A stretch of 64,000 bases of DNA, taken from contig CAWICW010000015.1 in NCBI GenBank assembly GCA_963834685.1, positions 1 to 64,000 of the forward strand, in the 5' to 3' direction. Shown here one piece after another: positions 25,576 to 34,222 of this stretch. The position numbers were made by a program, and so were the translations under genes. This DNA is from Palsa-504 sp963834685. GTDB taxonomy: Bacteria; Actinomycetota; Actinomycetes; Streptosporangiales; Streptosporangiaceae. Position 1 is the stretch's first letter, and each line of letters opens with the position of its first letter. The notes beneath the pieces are model-generated. The model was not told where the DNA came from. It saw only the letters and a list, made by a program, of their open reading frames with translations, and ran no database searches.

Positions 25576-26289
25576 TCAACCTCTCGCGCGGCGGGGCGGG
25601 AGGGGGATGAAGGCGCTGGTGCGGGCGGCGTAGTCGGCGTACTGGGGCCGGGTGGCGGCCATCCGCTGATCGGTGAGCCGCTGGCCTGTGCCCCGGGTCA
25701 GGATGAAGGTCATCAGCAGCGGCGCGATCACGGTCGGCACCTCGGCCCAGGAGCCCAGGCTGATCAGGAACAGGCCCCACCACATGCACGCGTCGCCGAA
25801 GTAGTTGGGGTGCCGGGTATAGCGCCACAGGCCTCGGTCCATGATCAGGCCCCGGTGGGCCGGGTCGGCCTTGAACCGGGCCAGTTGCCAGTCGCCGACG
25901 GACTCGAAGACGAAGCCGCCCAGCCAGACGGCGGCCCCGATGACCGTGACCGGGCCGGCTGGGGCCCGCTCCAGCATGCCGGCCTGGATCGGCAGGCAGG
26001 CCAGCCACAAGATCGCGGCCTGGAGCAGGTAGATGGTGCGCAGTGCATAGACGTTCCGATTGCCCCGGGCCCGGCTGAGCAGGTCCCGGTAACGCGGGTC
26101 TTCGCCCTTACCGTGGTTGCGCCAGGTGACGTAGCCGGCCCGCCGCAGGCCCCAGATGACCGAGGCGGCCAGCAGCAGGAAGCGGCGGGCGGGCTGGCCG
26201 TACCCGGCTGAGGCGAGCAAGCTGACCAGCGCGGCCAGGGCGATGCCGATGCCCCACGCGGTGTCGACCACGCTGTGCCGGCCGGCCCG
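25576..26289 (-). CDS. DUF1295 membrane protein (steroid-reductase-like), 5' truncated
   Basis: About 238 recognisable residues: from GRHSVVDTAWGIG through five or six hydrophobic helices to the family signature RYTRHPNYFGDACMWWGLFL and a C-terminal RMAATRPQYADYA. DUF1295 proteins are distant relatives of steroid 5-alpha-reductases/ICMTs. The normal ~25-residue N-terminus with the start codon is missing. The frame instead continues upstream into the body of a cyclopropane-synthase-like gene in a non-matching frame, so a deletion seems to have joined the two. If translated at all it would be from GTG 26625 as a chimera. Light-inducible gene clusters often contain a DUF1295 gene. Confidence 0.75.
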   Translation of the reverse strand, partial: RAGRHSVVDTAWGIGIALAALVSLLASAGYGQPARRFLLLAASVIWGLRRAGYVTWRNHGKGEDPRYRDLLSRARGNRNVYALRTIYLLQAAILWLACLPIQAGMLERAPAGPVTVIGAAVWLGGFVFESVGDWQLARFKADPAHRGLIMDRGLWRYTRHPNYFGDACMWWGLFLISLGSWAEVPTVIAPLLMTFILTRGTGQRLTDQRMAATRPQYADYAARTSAFIPLPPRRARG

Positions 26290-26291
26290 CA

Positions 26292-26820
26292 CTGCTCGGC
26301 GGACGGGGTCACGGCGGTCACCCGGGCCCGGTGATCGCGGGCGGCGTGGACGGTCAGCGAGCCCCAGCCGCAGCCCATGTCGAGCAGCCTGCGGCCCGGC
26401 TCGAGGCCGAGCTTGCCGCAGATGAGCTCCAGCTTGTCCCGCTGCGCGCCGGCCAGGGTGTCTGCCCCGGCCCACCACGCACCCGAGTAGGCCGTGCTGG
26501 GATCCAGGATGAGCTGGTAGGTCGCCGTCCACGTCGAGGTCGCCACTGATGTAGGCGCGGGCCAGGCCGAGCTCACCCGGGCGCCACAGGATCCGGCGCA
26601 GCGCCCGGGGGGACCGGGCGACCACGACCGGGGCTCCCGCGGGGCCGGCCTCGCTGCCGTCCCAGAGGCGCAGCCGGACCGGCAGGTCGGTACCGGAATG
26701 GGTCTTCAGCAGGTCCGCGATGACGCCGGCGGCGCGTCCGTGGCCTTCATATTCGGGGCCTTCGTATTCGAGGCCTTCGTATTCGGGGCCTTCGTATTCG
26801 GGGCCGTCATATGCGGGCCA
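26292..26820 (-). pseudogene. second cyclopropane-fatty-acid-synthase-like methyltransferase, internally deleted and truncated
   Basis: The N-terminal part (about 26,520-26,730) reads like CFA synthases: LPVRLRLWDGSEAGPAG, LRRILWRPGELGLARAYISG, DLDVDGD. The next recognisable block, in another frame (26292-26519), is YQLILDPSTAYSGAWW, GRRLLDMGCGWGSLTVHAA (SAM motif I) and VTAVTPSAEQ. About 80 residues normally between these blocks are gone, and the protein stops being CFA-like at SAEQ, where DUF1295 begins. So the gene has an internal deletion with a frame change and a second deletion at its 3' end. Five 15-bp units (26742-26816) encode a PEYEG repeat at its start. No good start codon is visible. 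Confidence 0.75.
26742..26816. repeat. 15-bp tandem repeat, five units
   Basis: Units of the form GGCCTTCGTATTCGG (plus strand), the outer ones degenerate. They lie at the 5' end of the second CFA-like gene and encode a repeating Pro-Glu-Tyr-Glu-Gly pentapeptide on the minus strand. They slightly overlap the end of the first CFA gene. Confidence 0.85.
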
Positions 26821-28074
26821 GGGTGAGCTGGCTGACCCCGATGTAGCCGGACCGGAAGCCGGCTTCGGAGTAGCACAGGTAGAAGGTCCACATGCGGGCG
26901 AACACGTCGTCGAAGCCGAGCCGCGCCACCTCGTCCGCGCGGGCCTGGAACCGGTCCCGCCAGATCTTCAGCGTCTCCGCGTAGTGCGGTCCGAAGTCGA
27001 TGCGGGCCGTGACCCGCAGCCGGGTGGACCGGGCCAGGCTGTCCTGGATCGCGGTCACCGAGGGAAGCAGCCCGCCGGGGAAGATGTACTTCTGGATCCA
27101 GGTGTAGGTGCGGCGGGTGGCCAGCATCCGGTCGTGCGGCATGGTGATCGTCTGCAGCCCGATCCGGCCGCCGGGCGCCAGGTGCTGGTCGAGCGCGGTG
27201 AAGTACGCGTCCCAGTAGCGCTCGCCGACCGCCTCGACCATCTCGCAGGAACAGATGGCGTCGAACGTGCCCTCGAGGTCGCGGTAGTCGCGCAGTTCCA
27301 CGCGCACCCGGCCGGCCAGGCCGGCCTCGGCGACCCGGCGGGCGGCGAGCGCCTGCTGCTCCCGCGAGATCGTGACCGTGACCACCGAAGCGCCCCGCTG
27401 CGCGGCGCGGATGGCCAGTTCGCCCCAGCCGGTGCCGACCTCGAGCAGCCGGCCGCCGGGACCGACCCCGGCCCGGTCCAGCAAGCCGTCGATCTTGCGC
27501 CGCTGGCCGTCGGCCAGCAGGTGATCGGCGGCCAGCGGGGTGCCATCGGGCTGGGTGGCGAACTGGGCCGAGGAGTAGGTCATGGTCTCGTCGAGGAACA
27601 GCGCGAACAGCTCGTTGGACAGGTCGTAGTGACGGCCGATGTTGCGGCGAGCGCCGTCGCGGGTCTGCTGGTCGGCGGCGGGCGGGCGGCGTAGCGCGAG
27701 CGTGCGCATCCGCTGCAGCCGGGGCGGGATGAGGTCGTCGGCGTGGGCGGCGAACACGGTGAGCAGCCCGGTCAGGTCGGCGCAGTCCCAGTCGCCGGCC
27801 AGGTAGGACTCGCCGAACCCGATCAGGCCGGAGGCGCCGAAGCGGCGGAAGAACTCCCGGGCCGGCGCAGGACCATGACCGGCGCTTCCGGCGCCCCCGC
27901 GCCGAGCAGCCGGCCGTCCGGGAACCGCACCCGCACCGGCAGCGCCGCCACGGCGTGCGTGAACAGAACCCTGGCCACGGCCGCTCGCACCGGGGAGCCT
28001 TCCGCTACGGCGACGTCGGGCCACCGGCCGGCGTCCACGGCACAGCGCGGGGCTTGCTGCGTGCTGGTGATCAC
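26807..28074 (-). CDS. cyclopropane-fatty-acyl-phospholipid-synthase-like methyltransferase (frameshifted)
   Basis: Starting at GTG 28074, the first frame encodes AALPVRVRFPDGRLLGAG and APEAPVMVL. The rest (REFFRRFGASGLIGFGESYL onward to 26807) is one base out, with the shift in the CCCGGG run at 27856-27861. The main part carries ARRNIGRHYDLSNELFALFLD, SAM motif I LLEVGTGWGELAI and the late WIQKYIFPGG block and final WTFYLCYSEAGFRSG typical of CFA/UfaM-type methylases. These add methylene or methyl groups to unsaturated phospholipid acyl chains at the membrane. One added C would restore a ~422-aa protein. GTGA overlap with the DUF1365 stop shows tight operon coupling. Confidence 0.85.
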
Positions 28075-28835
28075 TGAACTCCCTCCTGGGGTTGGTGAGG
28101 TGGCCGGGGTACGACGGGCAGCCCGCGCAGGTACAGCCGGATCCCCTGCCACCGGATCAAGGCCGAGACGGCCGCCGTGGACCAGGGGTGCCGCGCGGCG
28201 GCGCCGAGCAGGGCCCGCGCGGTGGCCAGGCCGGTGCCGTGCACGCTGGCCACGAATGAGTAGCCGCCGGGGCGGGTGAGCGTGACGCTCAGCGCCAGCG
28301 GCTGAGGGCCGCAAGGGCCGGGCGCCCCCGGCTCGGGCAGGCACATCCGGTAGCCGCCGTCGACCGGGTAGAAGGGCGAGACGTAGAACCGCTTGGGGAC
28401 CTGGGCCCGGCCGCGGTCGTCGGTGTGCAGCAGGTAGGCGTGCCGCTGCCGGTAGGTGTTGTGCACCTCGGCCACCACGCAGGCCAGCGCGCCGTCGGCC
28501 CGGTGGCACCAGAAGACGGTCAGCGGGTTGAACACATGCCCGAGCACCCGGGCGTGGGCGAGCATCAGCACCCGGCCCCCGGCCAGGTCGACGCCCCGGG
28601 AGGCCAGGAAGCGGTCGAGGTTGGCCCTGATGGGCTGATCTGGGTCGCCCAGGTGGTCGCGGCCGTGGAAGCCCGCCAGCAGCCGCAGCCCCGGGCCGAG
28701 CCGGGGCAGGTGGTCCAGGTCGACCAGCCACTGGTAGGTGCGGTAGGTGAACGCGCTGCGCAGCGGGGCCAGCCGGGTGTGGGTGATCCGGCACTCGTAC
28801 AGCGCGGCGCCCGGGGCTAGCGGGCCGGCCGTCAC
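28071..28835 (-). CDS. DUF1365 protein
   Basis: 254 aa. It opens LYECRITHTRLAPLRSAFTYRTY and has LGHVFNPLTVFWCHRADG, VAEVHNTYRQRHAYLL and KRFYVSPFYPVDGGYRM, all signature DUF1365 blocks. The family has no settled biochemical role, but it nearly always lies between an FAD-dependent amine-oxidase-like gene and a CFA-like methylase, in clusters controlled by light or by singlet-oxygen sigma factors. Start at GTG 28835 in GTGA, overlapping the stop of the FAD gene; its own stop overlaps the next gene the same way. Confidence 0.88.
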   Translation of the reverse strand: MTAGPLAPGAALYECRITHTRLAPLRSAFTYRTYQWLVDLDHLPRLGPGLRLLAGFHGRDHLGDPDQPIRANLDRFLASRGVDLAGGRVLMLAHARVLGHVFNPLTVFWCHRADGALACVVAEVHNTYRQRHAYLLHTDDRGRAQVPKRFYVSPFYPVDGGYRMCLPEPGAPGPCGPQPLALSVTLTRPGGYSFVASVHGTGLATARALLGAAARHPWSTAAVSALIRWQGIRLYLRGLPVVPRPPHQPQEGVQ

Positions 28836-30091
28836 CAGGTCCCCCCGAGCGCGCGGGCGGCCTGGGCCCCGGACCGGCAGCCGTCCTCGTGGAAGCCCCA
28901 GCCGTGGTAGGCGCCGGCGAACGCCGTGACCGGCGTGTTCAGCTCGGGCAGGCGGCGCTGGGCGGCGACCGACTCCGGCGTGTAGGCGGGATGCGCGTAG
29001 TTCATCCGGCTGATGACCCGGTCCGGGTCGACCGCGCCCTGGCCGTTCAGGGTCACGATGTAGTCCTGGCCGGCGGGCAGGCCCTGCAGCCGGTTCATGT
29101 GGTAGCTGATCCGCGCCGCGTCGCCCGGGTTGGCCCGGCAGTGGCCGAGCTCGTAGTTCCAGGAGGCCCGGATCCCGGGGCGATCCGGGAGCAGCCGGGC
29201 GTCGGCGTGCAGCAGGGCCGGGTTCGGGATGTAGCGGAAGGCGCCCAGCACCTCCCGCTCGGCCCGGGTGGCGGGGGCGAGCAACGCGAGGGCCTGGTCC
29301 GGATGGGTGGCGATGACCACCGCGTCGAACTGGTGCGCCCGGCCCGAGGCGTCGCGTACCTCGGCGCCGTCCGGGTAGCGGCGCACGGCGCGGACCGGGA
29401 CGCCGAGCCGGACGCAGGCCAGCCGTTGCGCGACCCGCTCGACGTAGCGCCGGGAACCGCCGGTCACGGTGCGCCACGGCGGTGAGCCGGACACCGACAA
29501 CATCCCGTGGTTGGCCAGGAAGGCGAACAGGTACCGGGCCGGGTACTCTTGCGCGGCGCCGGCCGGGCACGACCACACCGCCGCGACCAGCGGCAGCGCG
29601 AAGTGGGCCTGGAAGTAACCGGAATACCCGCCGGCGGCCAGGAACTCGCCGAAGGTGAGGTCGCCGGGGGCCCCGCCGTCCGCGTCGCTGGTCAGCAGCC
29701 GGCGGGCGGCGCGGTGGAAGCGCGGGACGTCGGCCAGCAGCCGCAGGAACCGGCCGCCACCCCGGCGCAGGCCCGCGGCCAGGCCGCCCGGACCCCGCTG
29801 ACCCGCGTAGTGCAGGCCGCAGCCCGCGCAGCGGACCGACATGCTCATCTCGCTGGCCCGGGTGCTCACCCCCAGCTCGGCGAACAGCCTGGTGAGCAGC
29901 GGGTAGGTGCGCTCGTTGAAGACGATGAAGCCGGTGTCGACCGGGACCGGCCCGACCAGGTGGGTGTCGGCGTGACCGCCCAGCCGGGGGTCGGCCTCGA
30001 ACAGCGTGACGTGATCGGTGCGGGACAGGACGTAGCCCGCGGTCAGCCCGCTGATCCCGCCGCCGATGACGGCGATCCTGCGCCCGGTCAC
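28832..30091 (-). CDS. FAD-dependent NAD(P)/amine-oxidase-like oxidoreductase
   Basis: 419 aa. The N-terminal dinucleotide-binding motif RRIAVIGGGISGLTAGYVL (residues 4-22) is followed by FEADPRLGGHADTH, the GG motif of amine-oxidase-type flavoproteins. The later region has VVIATHPDQALALL and the C-terminal FAGAYHGWGFHEDGCRSG that binds the flavin. Members beside DUF1365 and CFA genes are thought to desaturate or otherwise redox-modify membrane fatty acids (as in furan-fatty-acid pathways), but this is not proven for this subgroup. It is separated by 34 nt from the upstream epimerase gene and overlaps DUF1365. Confidence 0.87.
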   Translation of the reverse strand: MTGRRIAVIGGGISGLTAGYVLSRTDHVTLFEADPRLGGHADTHLVGPVPVDTGFIVFNERTYPLLTRLFAELGVSTRASEMSMSVRCAGCGLHYAGQRGPGGLAAGLRRGGGRFLRLLADVPRFHRAARRLLTSDADGGAPGDLTFGEFLAAGGYSGYFQAHFALPLVAAVWSCPAGAAQEYPARYLFAFLANHGMLSVSGSPPWRTVTGGSRRYVERVAQRLACVRLGVPVRAVRRYPDGAEVRDASGRAHQFDAVVIATHPDQALALLAPATRAEREVLGAFRYIPNPALLHADARLLPDRPGIRASWNYELGHCRANPGDAARISYHMNRLQGLPAGQDYIVTLNGQGAVDPDRVISRMNYAHPAYTPESVAAQRRLPELNTPVTAFAGAYHGWGFHEDGCRSGAQAARALGGTW

Positions 30092-30125
30092 ACGACTGCT
30101 CCCTTCCGGCGTCCGGCAGATGCCC

Positions 30126-31517
30126 TTATTCGGGACCGACCGGGATCCGGATTGCCGGCCGCACCGCTGGCTCTCGGCCGAGCACGTGACGCAGGGCCGC
30201 GTCGAGCTCGGGGGAGCGGAAGTGATGACCGGCGTTGATCAGCCGCTGCGGAATGACGTACTGGCTGGCCTCGGCGAGCTCGCGGGCGCCCTCGCCGCCG
30301 AGCAGCAGCCGGGGGCCGAACGGCGGCACCGGGACCAGCGCGGGCCGGCGCAGCAGCCCGGCCAGCACGGCGGTGTAGTCGGCGTTGCGCACCGGGGCCG
30401 GGGCGACCGCGTTGACCGGTCCGGACAGGGCCGGGTCGAGCACCGCCCGCAGGTAGATGTCCAGCAGGTCGTCCAGGCCGATCCAGGCCAGCCACTGCTT
30501 GCCGCTGCCGAGCCGCCCGCCCAGGCCGGCCGCGAAGAGCGGGTACAGCAGGCGCAGCATGCCGCCGCGCGGGGTCTGCACCAGGCCGGTGCGGACCTGC
30601 ACGGTCCGCAGGCCAGCCCGGGCGGCCGGGGCGGTGGCGTCCTCCCACTCGGCGACCACGTCGGCCAGGAACCCGTCGCCGCGGGCGCTGGTCTCGGTCA
30701 GCAGCTCGTCGCCGCGGTCCGGTCCGTAGATCCCGATCGCCGACGCCGTGACGAACGCCCGCAGGCCCGGCGCGCCGGTTGCGTGGCCAGCCGCGGCGAG
30801 CTCGGCCAGGCGGCGGGTCGGGATGATCCGGCTGTCGCGAATCTCCTGCTTGCGGCCGGCGGTGAACCGCCCGCCGATCGACGCCCCGGCCAGGTGGATC
30901 AGCGCGTCAACGCCGCTCAGCAGTTCGGGCCCGGGATCTTCCGGACGCCAGTAGCGCTCCCCCGCGTGCCTCGGCAGCCGGCGGACCAGCCGGATGACCC
31001 GGTGGCCTCCGGTGCTCAGCAGCGCGGTCAGCGCGGTACCGATCAGCCCGCCGGACCCGGTGACCGCGATCGTCAGCGGCTCCGGGGCGAGCTCCCGGGC
31101 GCGCGCCTGGGCGGCCAGGTCATCGGCCAGCTGCCGGTGCCGGTAGGCGAACATCGGCCGCAGCAACCGGGCCGGGAGCGGCGTGTCGACCACGTCGGTG
31201 ACGCGGGTGGCCCGCTGGCCGACCGGGGCGAACTGGTGGGTATGCCGCCACGGCAGCACCGCGGACACGGGCAGGGAGGCCAGCGCGTCGGCGAACTCGT
31301 GCGGCGGGTCGTACTCACCCGGCTGGTGGGCGGCCACCCAGCGCAACCCGCCGGGCAGCCGCAGCACGGCCTCCCCGTCCCGGACCGACCCGGCCTCCCG
31401 TTCCACCTGGACCGGCAGCCACGGCGGCATCAGCCGGGTGACGGCCCCCGGCCCGGCGTGCCAGGCGAACACCTCACCCAGCGGGGCGTCGACCACGCTG
31501 GAGTACTTCAGTCCCAT
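30126..31517 (-). CDS. SRPBCC + TIGR01777-family NAD-dependent epimerase (DUF1731)
   Basis: 463 aa. Residues about 1-150 form an SRPBCC domain (MGLKYSSVVDAPLGEVFAWH). The rest is an extended SDR: TIAVTGSGGLIGTALTALL at about 168-186 (G-x2-G-x2-G), IHLAGASIGG, TASAIGIYG, with the DUF1731 C-terminal cap (PVNAVAPAPVRNADYT and a late VIPQRLINAGHHFRSPELDAAL). The TIGR01777/YfcH family lacks a known substrate. The SRPBCC-epimerase fusion is common in actinomycetes and in B12-photoreceptor-controlled clusters. ATG after GGGGAGGG. First gene of the operon, divergent from the B12-dependent regulator. Confidence 0.87.
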   Translation of the reverse strand: MGLKYSSVVDAPLGEVFAWHAGPGAVTRLMPPWLPVQVEREAGSVRDGEAVLRLPGGLRWVAAHQPGEYDPPHEFADALASLPVSAVLPWRHTHQFAPVGQRATRVTDVVDTPLPARLLRPMFAYRHRQLADDLAAQARARELAPEPLTIAVTGSGGLIGTALTALLSTGGHRVIRLVRRLPRHAGERYWRPEDPGPELLSGVDALIHLAGASIGGRFTAGRKQEIRDSRIIPTRRLAELAAAGHATGAPGLRAFVTASAIGIYGPDRGDELLTETSARGDGFLADVVAEWEDATAPAARAGLRTVQVRTGLVQTPRGGMLRLLYPLFAAGLGGRLGSGKQWLAWIGLDDLLDIYLRAVLDPALSGPVNAVAPAPVRNADYTAVLAGLLRRPALVPVPPFGPRLLLGGEGARELAEASQYVIPQRLINAGHHFRSPELDAALRHVLGREPAVRPAIRIPVGPE

Positions 31518-31613
31518 GATTACGGCCCTCCCCGGCGCGCCATCGCGCGCCTTCCTTAAAACAATACTAAACTACACTAAAACCTAGAGCGTAAACATCT
31601 ACGGGGGTCAGGT
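31518..31613. promoter_or_regulatory. AT-rich divergent promoter/operator between the epimerase operon and the B12 photoreceptor gene
   Basis: This short gap is strikingly AT-rich for the genome at 31,555-31,590. It contains imperfect direct repeats ACTAAAC, ACTAAAAC and a CTAGAG box. Such repeats are what a CarH/LitR-type MerR-family repressor would be expected to bind. GCGCG inverted bases flank it on the left (GGCGCGCCATCGCGCGCC). Confidence 0.5.
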
Positions 31614-32374
31614 ATGCAGCTACGCGAGGCCGCCGACGCTCTCGGGGTGCACTACCAGACCGCCTACGCCTGGGTGCGGCAGGGCACGCTCCCGGCCCGC
31701 AAGACCGGCCGCGGTTACGACGTCAGCGACGCTGACGTCAGCGCGCTGGCCGAGCGCCGGGCCTCGGGCACCCCGCCGCGGCCCGAGGTGCGGGTCCGCG
31801 ACTGGTCGGTGCAGGCCGGCGGCTGTACGACGCGATCGTGTCCGGCGACGAGACGCTGGCCCGGCACGATTTCGGCCGGCTGGCGCTCGGCGTGCCGCTG
31901 ATCGACCTGTGCGAGCGGGTCATCGCCCCGGCACTGCGCCGGGTGGGCGACCAATGGGCGGCAGGCGAGCTCACCATCGCGGCCGAGCACCGGGCCAGCG
32001 CCATCTGCGAGCGGCTCATCGCTGCCCGCGTGCACCAGCCGCCGGGCCGCCCGCGCGGGATCGCGGTGACCGCCACGCCACCCGGGGAACGGCACGGGCT
32101 GCCCGCGCTGATGGCGGCGGCCTGCCTGCGCGAGGACCGCTGGCTGGTCCACCACCTGGCCGCGGACCTGCCGGTGGCGGAGGTGATCGGGCTGGCCCTG
32201 GACACAGGGGCGGACCTGGTCGTGCTGTCCTCGGCGACCAGCCATACGGCCCGGGCCGCGCGCCGGGCGGCCCGGGAGATCGGGTTCTCCGCGCCTCGGC
32301 TGCGGGTGCTGGCCGGCCGGCCCGGCGACAGCCTGGGCCAGCTCCGCGAACTGGCTCGGGGCGCCCTGCGCTAA
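31614..32374 (+). CDS. CarH/LitR-like B12-dependent photoreceptor transcription factor (frameshifted)
   Basis: Two frames joined by a one-base loss at about 31,818-31,823. The first (31614 on) is a MerR/excisionase-type winged helix: MQLREAADALGVHYQTAYAW, then VRQGTLPARKTGRGYDVSDAD. The second (SGDETLARHDFGRLALGVPL to the TAA at 32374) is a cobalamin-binding module: it has W-x9-E-H (W..AAGELTIAA..EH), the signature around the upper B12 ligand in CarH/LitR, and an E-x-H-x-x-P (GERHGLP) at the lower-axial-His position. Such proteins repress target operons in the dark with adenosylcobalamin and release DNA in light. Adding one C (GCCGGC to GCCGGCC) would give a ~253-aa protein. Autoregulation through the shared gap is likely. 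Confidence 0.82.
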
Positions 32375-32395
32375 GTCCCGGGGCGCCCCGGGACT
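32374..32395. terminator. perfect 22-nt palindrome between convergent genes
   Basis: The stretch from the last base of the photoreceptor TAA to the stop of the opposing F420-oxidoreductase remnant is a perfect palindrome built on CCCGGGGCGCCCCGGG. It would fold into a very strong hairpin on either strand and probably terminates both transcripts. Confidence 0.75.
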
Positions 32396-32549
32396 CAGGG
32401 CGGACCGGTCAGCGCAGCGCGATCCGTGGCGACGTGCTCGGGCACGTAGAACGACTCGAACCCGCAGGCCTCGGCGTGCCACCGCGATCATCGCATCGGG
32501 GTCGACGACCCCGTAGGCGCCGGTGTGGTAGTGGACCCCGAACCCTCAC
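32395..32549 (-). pseudogene. 5' fragment of an LLM-class F420-dependent oxidoreductase gene
   Basis: From GTG 32549 (GTGA overlap with the cbiZ stop) the sequence decodes, over three frames, as FGVHYHTGAYGVVDPDAM then IAVAR, then HAEACGFESFYVPEHVATDR. This is the first ~45 residues of F420-type luciferase-like enzymes (strand 1 and helix 1). Single-base shifts lie near 32,543 and 32,476-32,483, and everything after ATDRAAL is missing; a TGA follows at once. The gene was an operon partner of cbiZ and is now a remnant. Confidence 0.65.
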
Positions 32550-33205
32550 TGCGTGCTCCCGTTGAGCGTGGCGGCGTAGCCGGCCGCTCCGGCATGGACG
32601 GCGGCGTGCACGGCCCGGGCGATCCGGGCCCCCCAGATCGAGCGCGGGCCGGCGAATTCCTCTTCCCCTTTGCCATCAATGGGCGCGGCGACGCAGATGG
32701 CGTCGCTGGCGGTCCCGGTGCCGGCGAACCCGGCGTCCAGGACGGCCTGCACCTTGGCTTCGGTGGCGGTGGCGACCGCGTTGACCAAGGCCGCGTCGGT
32801 GAGCGGCACCGGCAGGGCGACGATGAGGTTGATGGTGCCCACCAGCTCGGGGTCCGGGCCGCCCGGCGGGGCCGCGGCCCAGGTCGGGACGCGCAGCCCG
32901 ACCGTGGCGGCGGCGTGCGCCCCCTCGTCCTGGCGCTGGACCAGGCCGGTGACCTGCGCGGCGGTCAGCAGGCCGATCCCTAGCCCGGTCAGGCCCAGGC
33001 CGCGGGCCAGCTCGCGCAGGTGCTGGGCCGGGTCGGTGCGCGCGTAGGCGGCCGGGACCTGGGCGTTGAGCACCCACTCGCGCGGGCCCAGGCCGCCGCC
33101 CAGCACGCCGGTGGAGATCATCCGGTAGCCGGGACCCGGGCGCCACAGCGCCATCGGCAGCCGTTGGCCGTCTTCTTCGGCACGCCAGTGCAGGTGCAGG
33201 CGCAT
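32546..33205 (-). CDS. cbiZ: adenosylcobinamide amidohydrolase CbiZ
   Basis: 219 aa from the ATG at 33205. CbiZ signature blocks are ISTGVLGGGLGPREWVLNAQV near the start, TGLGIGLLTAAQV, GTINLIVALPVPLTDAALVN and ATEAKVQAVLDAGFAGTGTA with the following SDAICVAA. CbiZ removes the aminopropanol side chain from adenosylcobinamide to give adenosylcobyric acid, the salvage route for cobinamides. The frame is open to GTG 33235, but that start lies inside a repeat element. It sits beside a cobalamin-dependent light regulator, so B12 supply and B12 sensing are neighbours. Confidence 0.88.
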   Translation of the reverse strand: MRLHLHWRAEEDGQRLPMALWRPGPGYRMISTGVLGGGLGPREWVLNAQVPAAYARTDPAQHLRELARGLGLTGLGIGLLTAAQVTGLVQRQDEGAHAAATVGLRVPTWAAAPPGGPDPELVGTINLIVALPVPLTDAALVNAVATATEAKVQAVLDAGFAGTGTASDAICVAAPIDGKGEEEFAGPRSIWGARIARAVHAAVHAGAAGYAATLNGSTQ

Positions 33206-33230
33206 GCTTGTGTCTTTCTGGAGGGCGGGT

Positions 33231-33246
33231 ACCACGGACCGTTCGG
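33231..33246 (+). repeat. half copy of the dispersed 16-nt element
   Basis: ACCACGGACCGTTCGG followed by CATAAAAATG, the same downstream 10 nt as the copy at 51.4 kb. No second arm. It lies in the gap between cbiZ and the NAD kinase gene, which are divergent. Confidence 0.8.
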
Positions 33247-33339
33247 CATAAAAATGCTAGCGGGGGACCGGCAGGTTTCGGTTCATCCCGGAGGGGGACG
33301 GCGGGGACATCCTCATCCTGGCCCGAGTAGCGTAAGGGC

Positions 33340-34212
33340 ATGCACGTCGTGGGGTTGATGCTGCATCCCGAACGGGACTGCGGCGGGGCGGTGGCCTCGG
33401 TGCTGGACTGGGCCGATCAGCGCGGGATCGAGGTCCTCGGCATCGACAGCGAGCTGTCCCGGCTGGCCTGCAGCGCCAACCCGGTGTCCCCGGAGGAGCT
33501 GCGGGAGCGGGCCGACCTGCTGGTCAGCATGGGCGGCGACGGCACCATGCTGCGGGCCATGCGGCTGGCCGACGGGCAGCGGTTCCCGGTGCTCGGGGTG
33601 AACCTGGGCAAGCTGGGGTTCCTGGCCGAGGTGGACGTGCCCGACCTGCCCGCCGCGCTGTCCGCGATCGACGGCCACTCCTACACCACCGAACCCCGGC
33701 TGGCCGTCGACGCGGTCATCGGGGAGCAGGTCATCACCGCGTTCAACGACTTCGCGTTCGTCCGGTTCCCCGGGCACAAGACGGCCGAGATCGCGGTGCG
33801 CGCCGCAGGGCACCGGTTCGTCAGCTACGCGGCCGATGCGATCGTGGTCGCGACCCCGACCGGCTCGACCGCGTACAGCTTCTCGGCCGGCGGCCCGATC
33901 GTCAGCCCGGCCCTGGAATGCCTCGTGGTCACGCCGGTCGCGCCGCACTCGGCGTACAACCGCGGGCTGGTCATCTCGCCCGGCGACCAGCTGGCCCTTG
34001 AGATCCTGCCGGGAAGCGGCCGGCTGGTCGTAGAGGCCGACGGCATCGCCGCCGCCGACGTCGGACCCGGCGACCGGATCGACCTGACGCCCCGGCCCGG
34101 CGCCGCCCGCGTGGTCCGGCTCGGCCACACCACGTTCTACCAGCGGGCCCAGCGCAAGCTGCGGCTGACCGACTCCGCGGAGATCCCCGCCACGTTCGGG
34201 GACGGGGGGGAG
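33340..34212 (+). CDS. nadK: NAD kinase (3' end not resolved)
   Basis: About 290 recognisable residues of ATP/polyphosphate-NAD kinase, which makes NADP in the cytoplasm. Key motifs: GGDGTML at about 66-72, the NDFAF (NE/ND) motif at about 138, the glycine-rich VVATPTGSTAYSFSAGGPIV at about 170-189 and late FYQRAQRKLRLTDSAE. The family ends soon after that, but this frame has no stop: it stays open to 35952, through the whole methyltransferase gene and an antisense ABC permease. A seven-G run (34204-34210) lies at the expected end. Either a small indel removed the stop, or the next 580 codons really are appended; the latter has no family support. I give the end of the conserved region. Confidence 0.85.
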
Positions 34213-34222
34213 ATTGCCCAGC

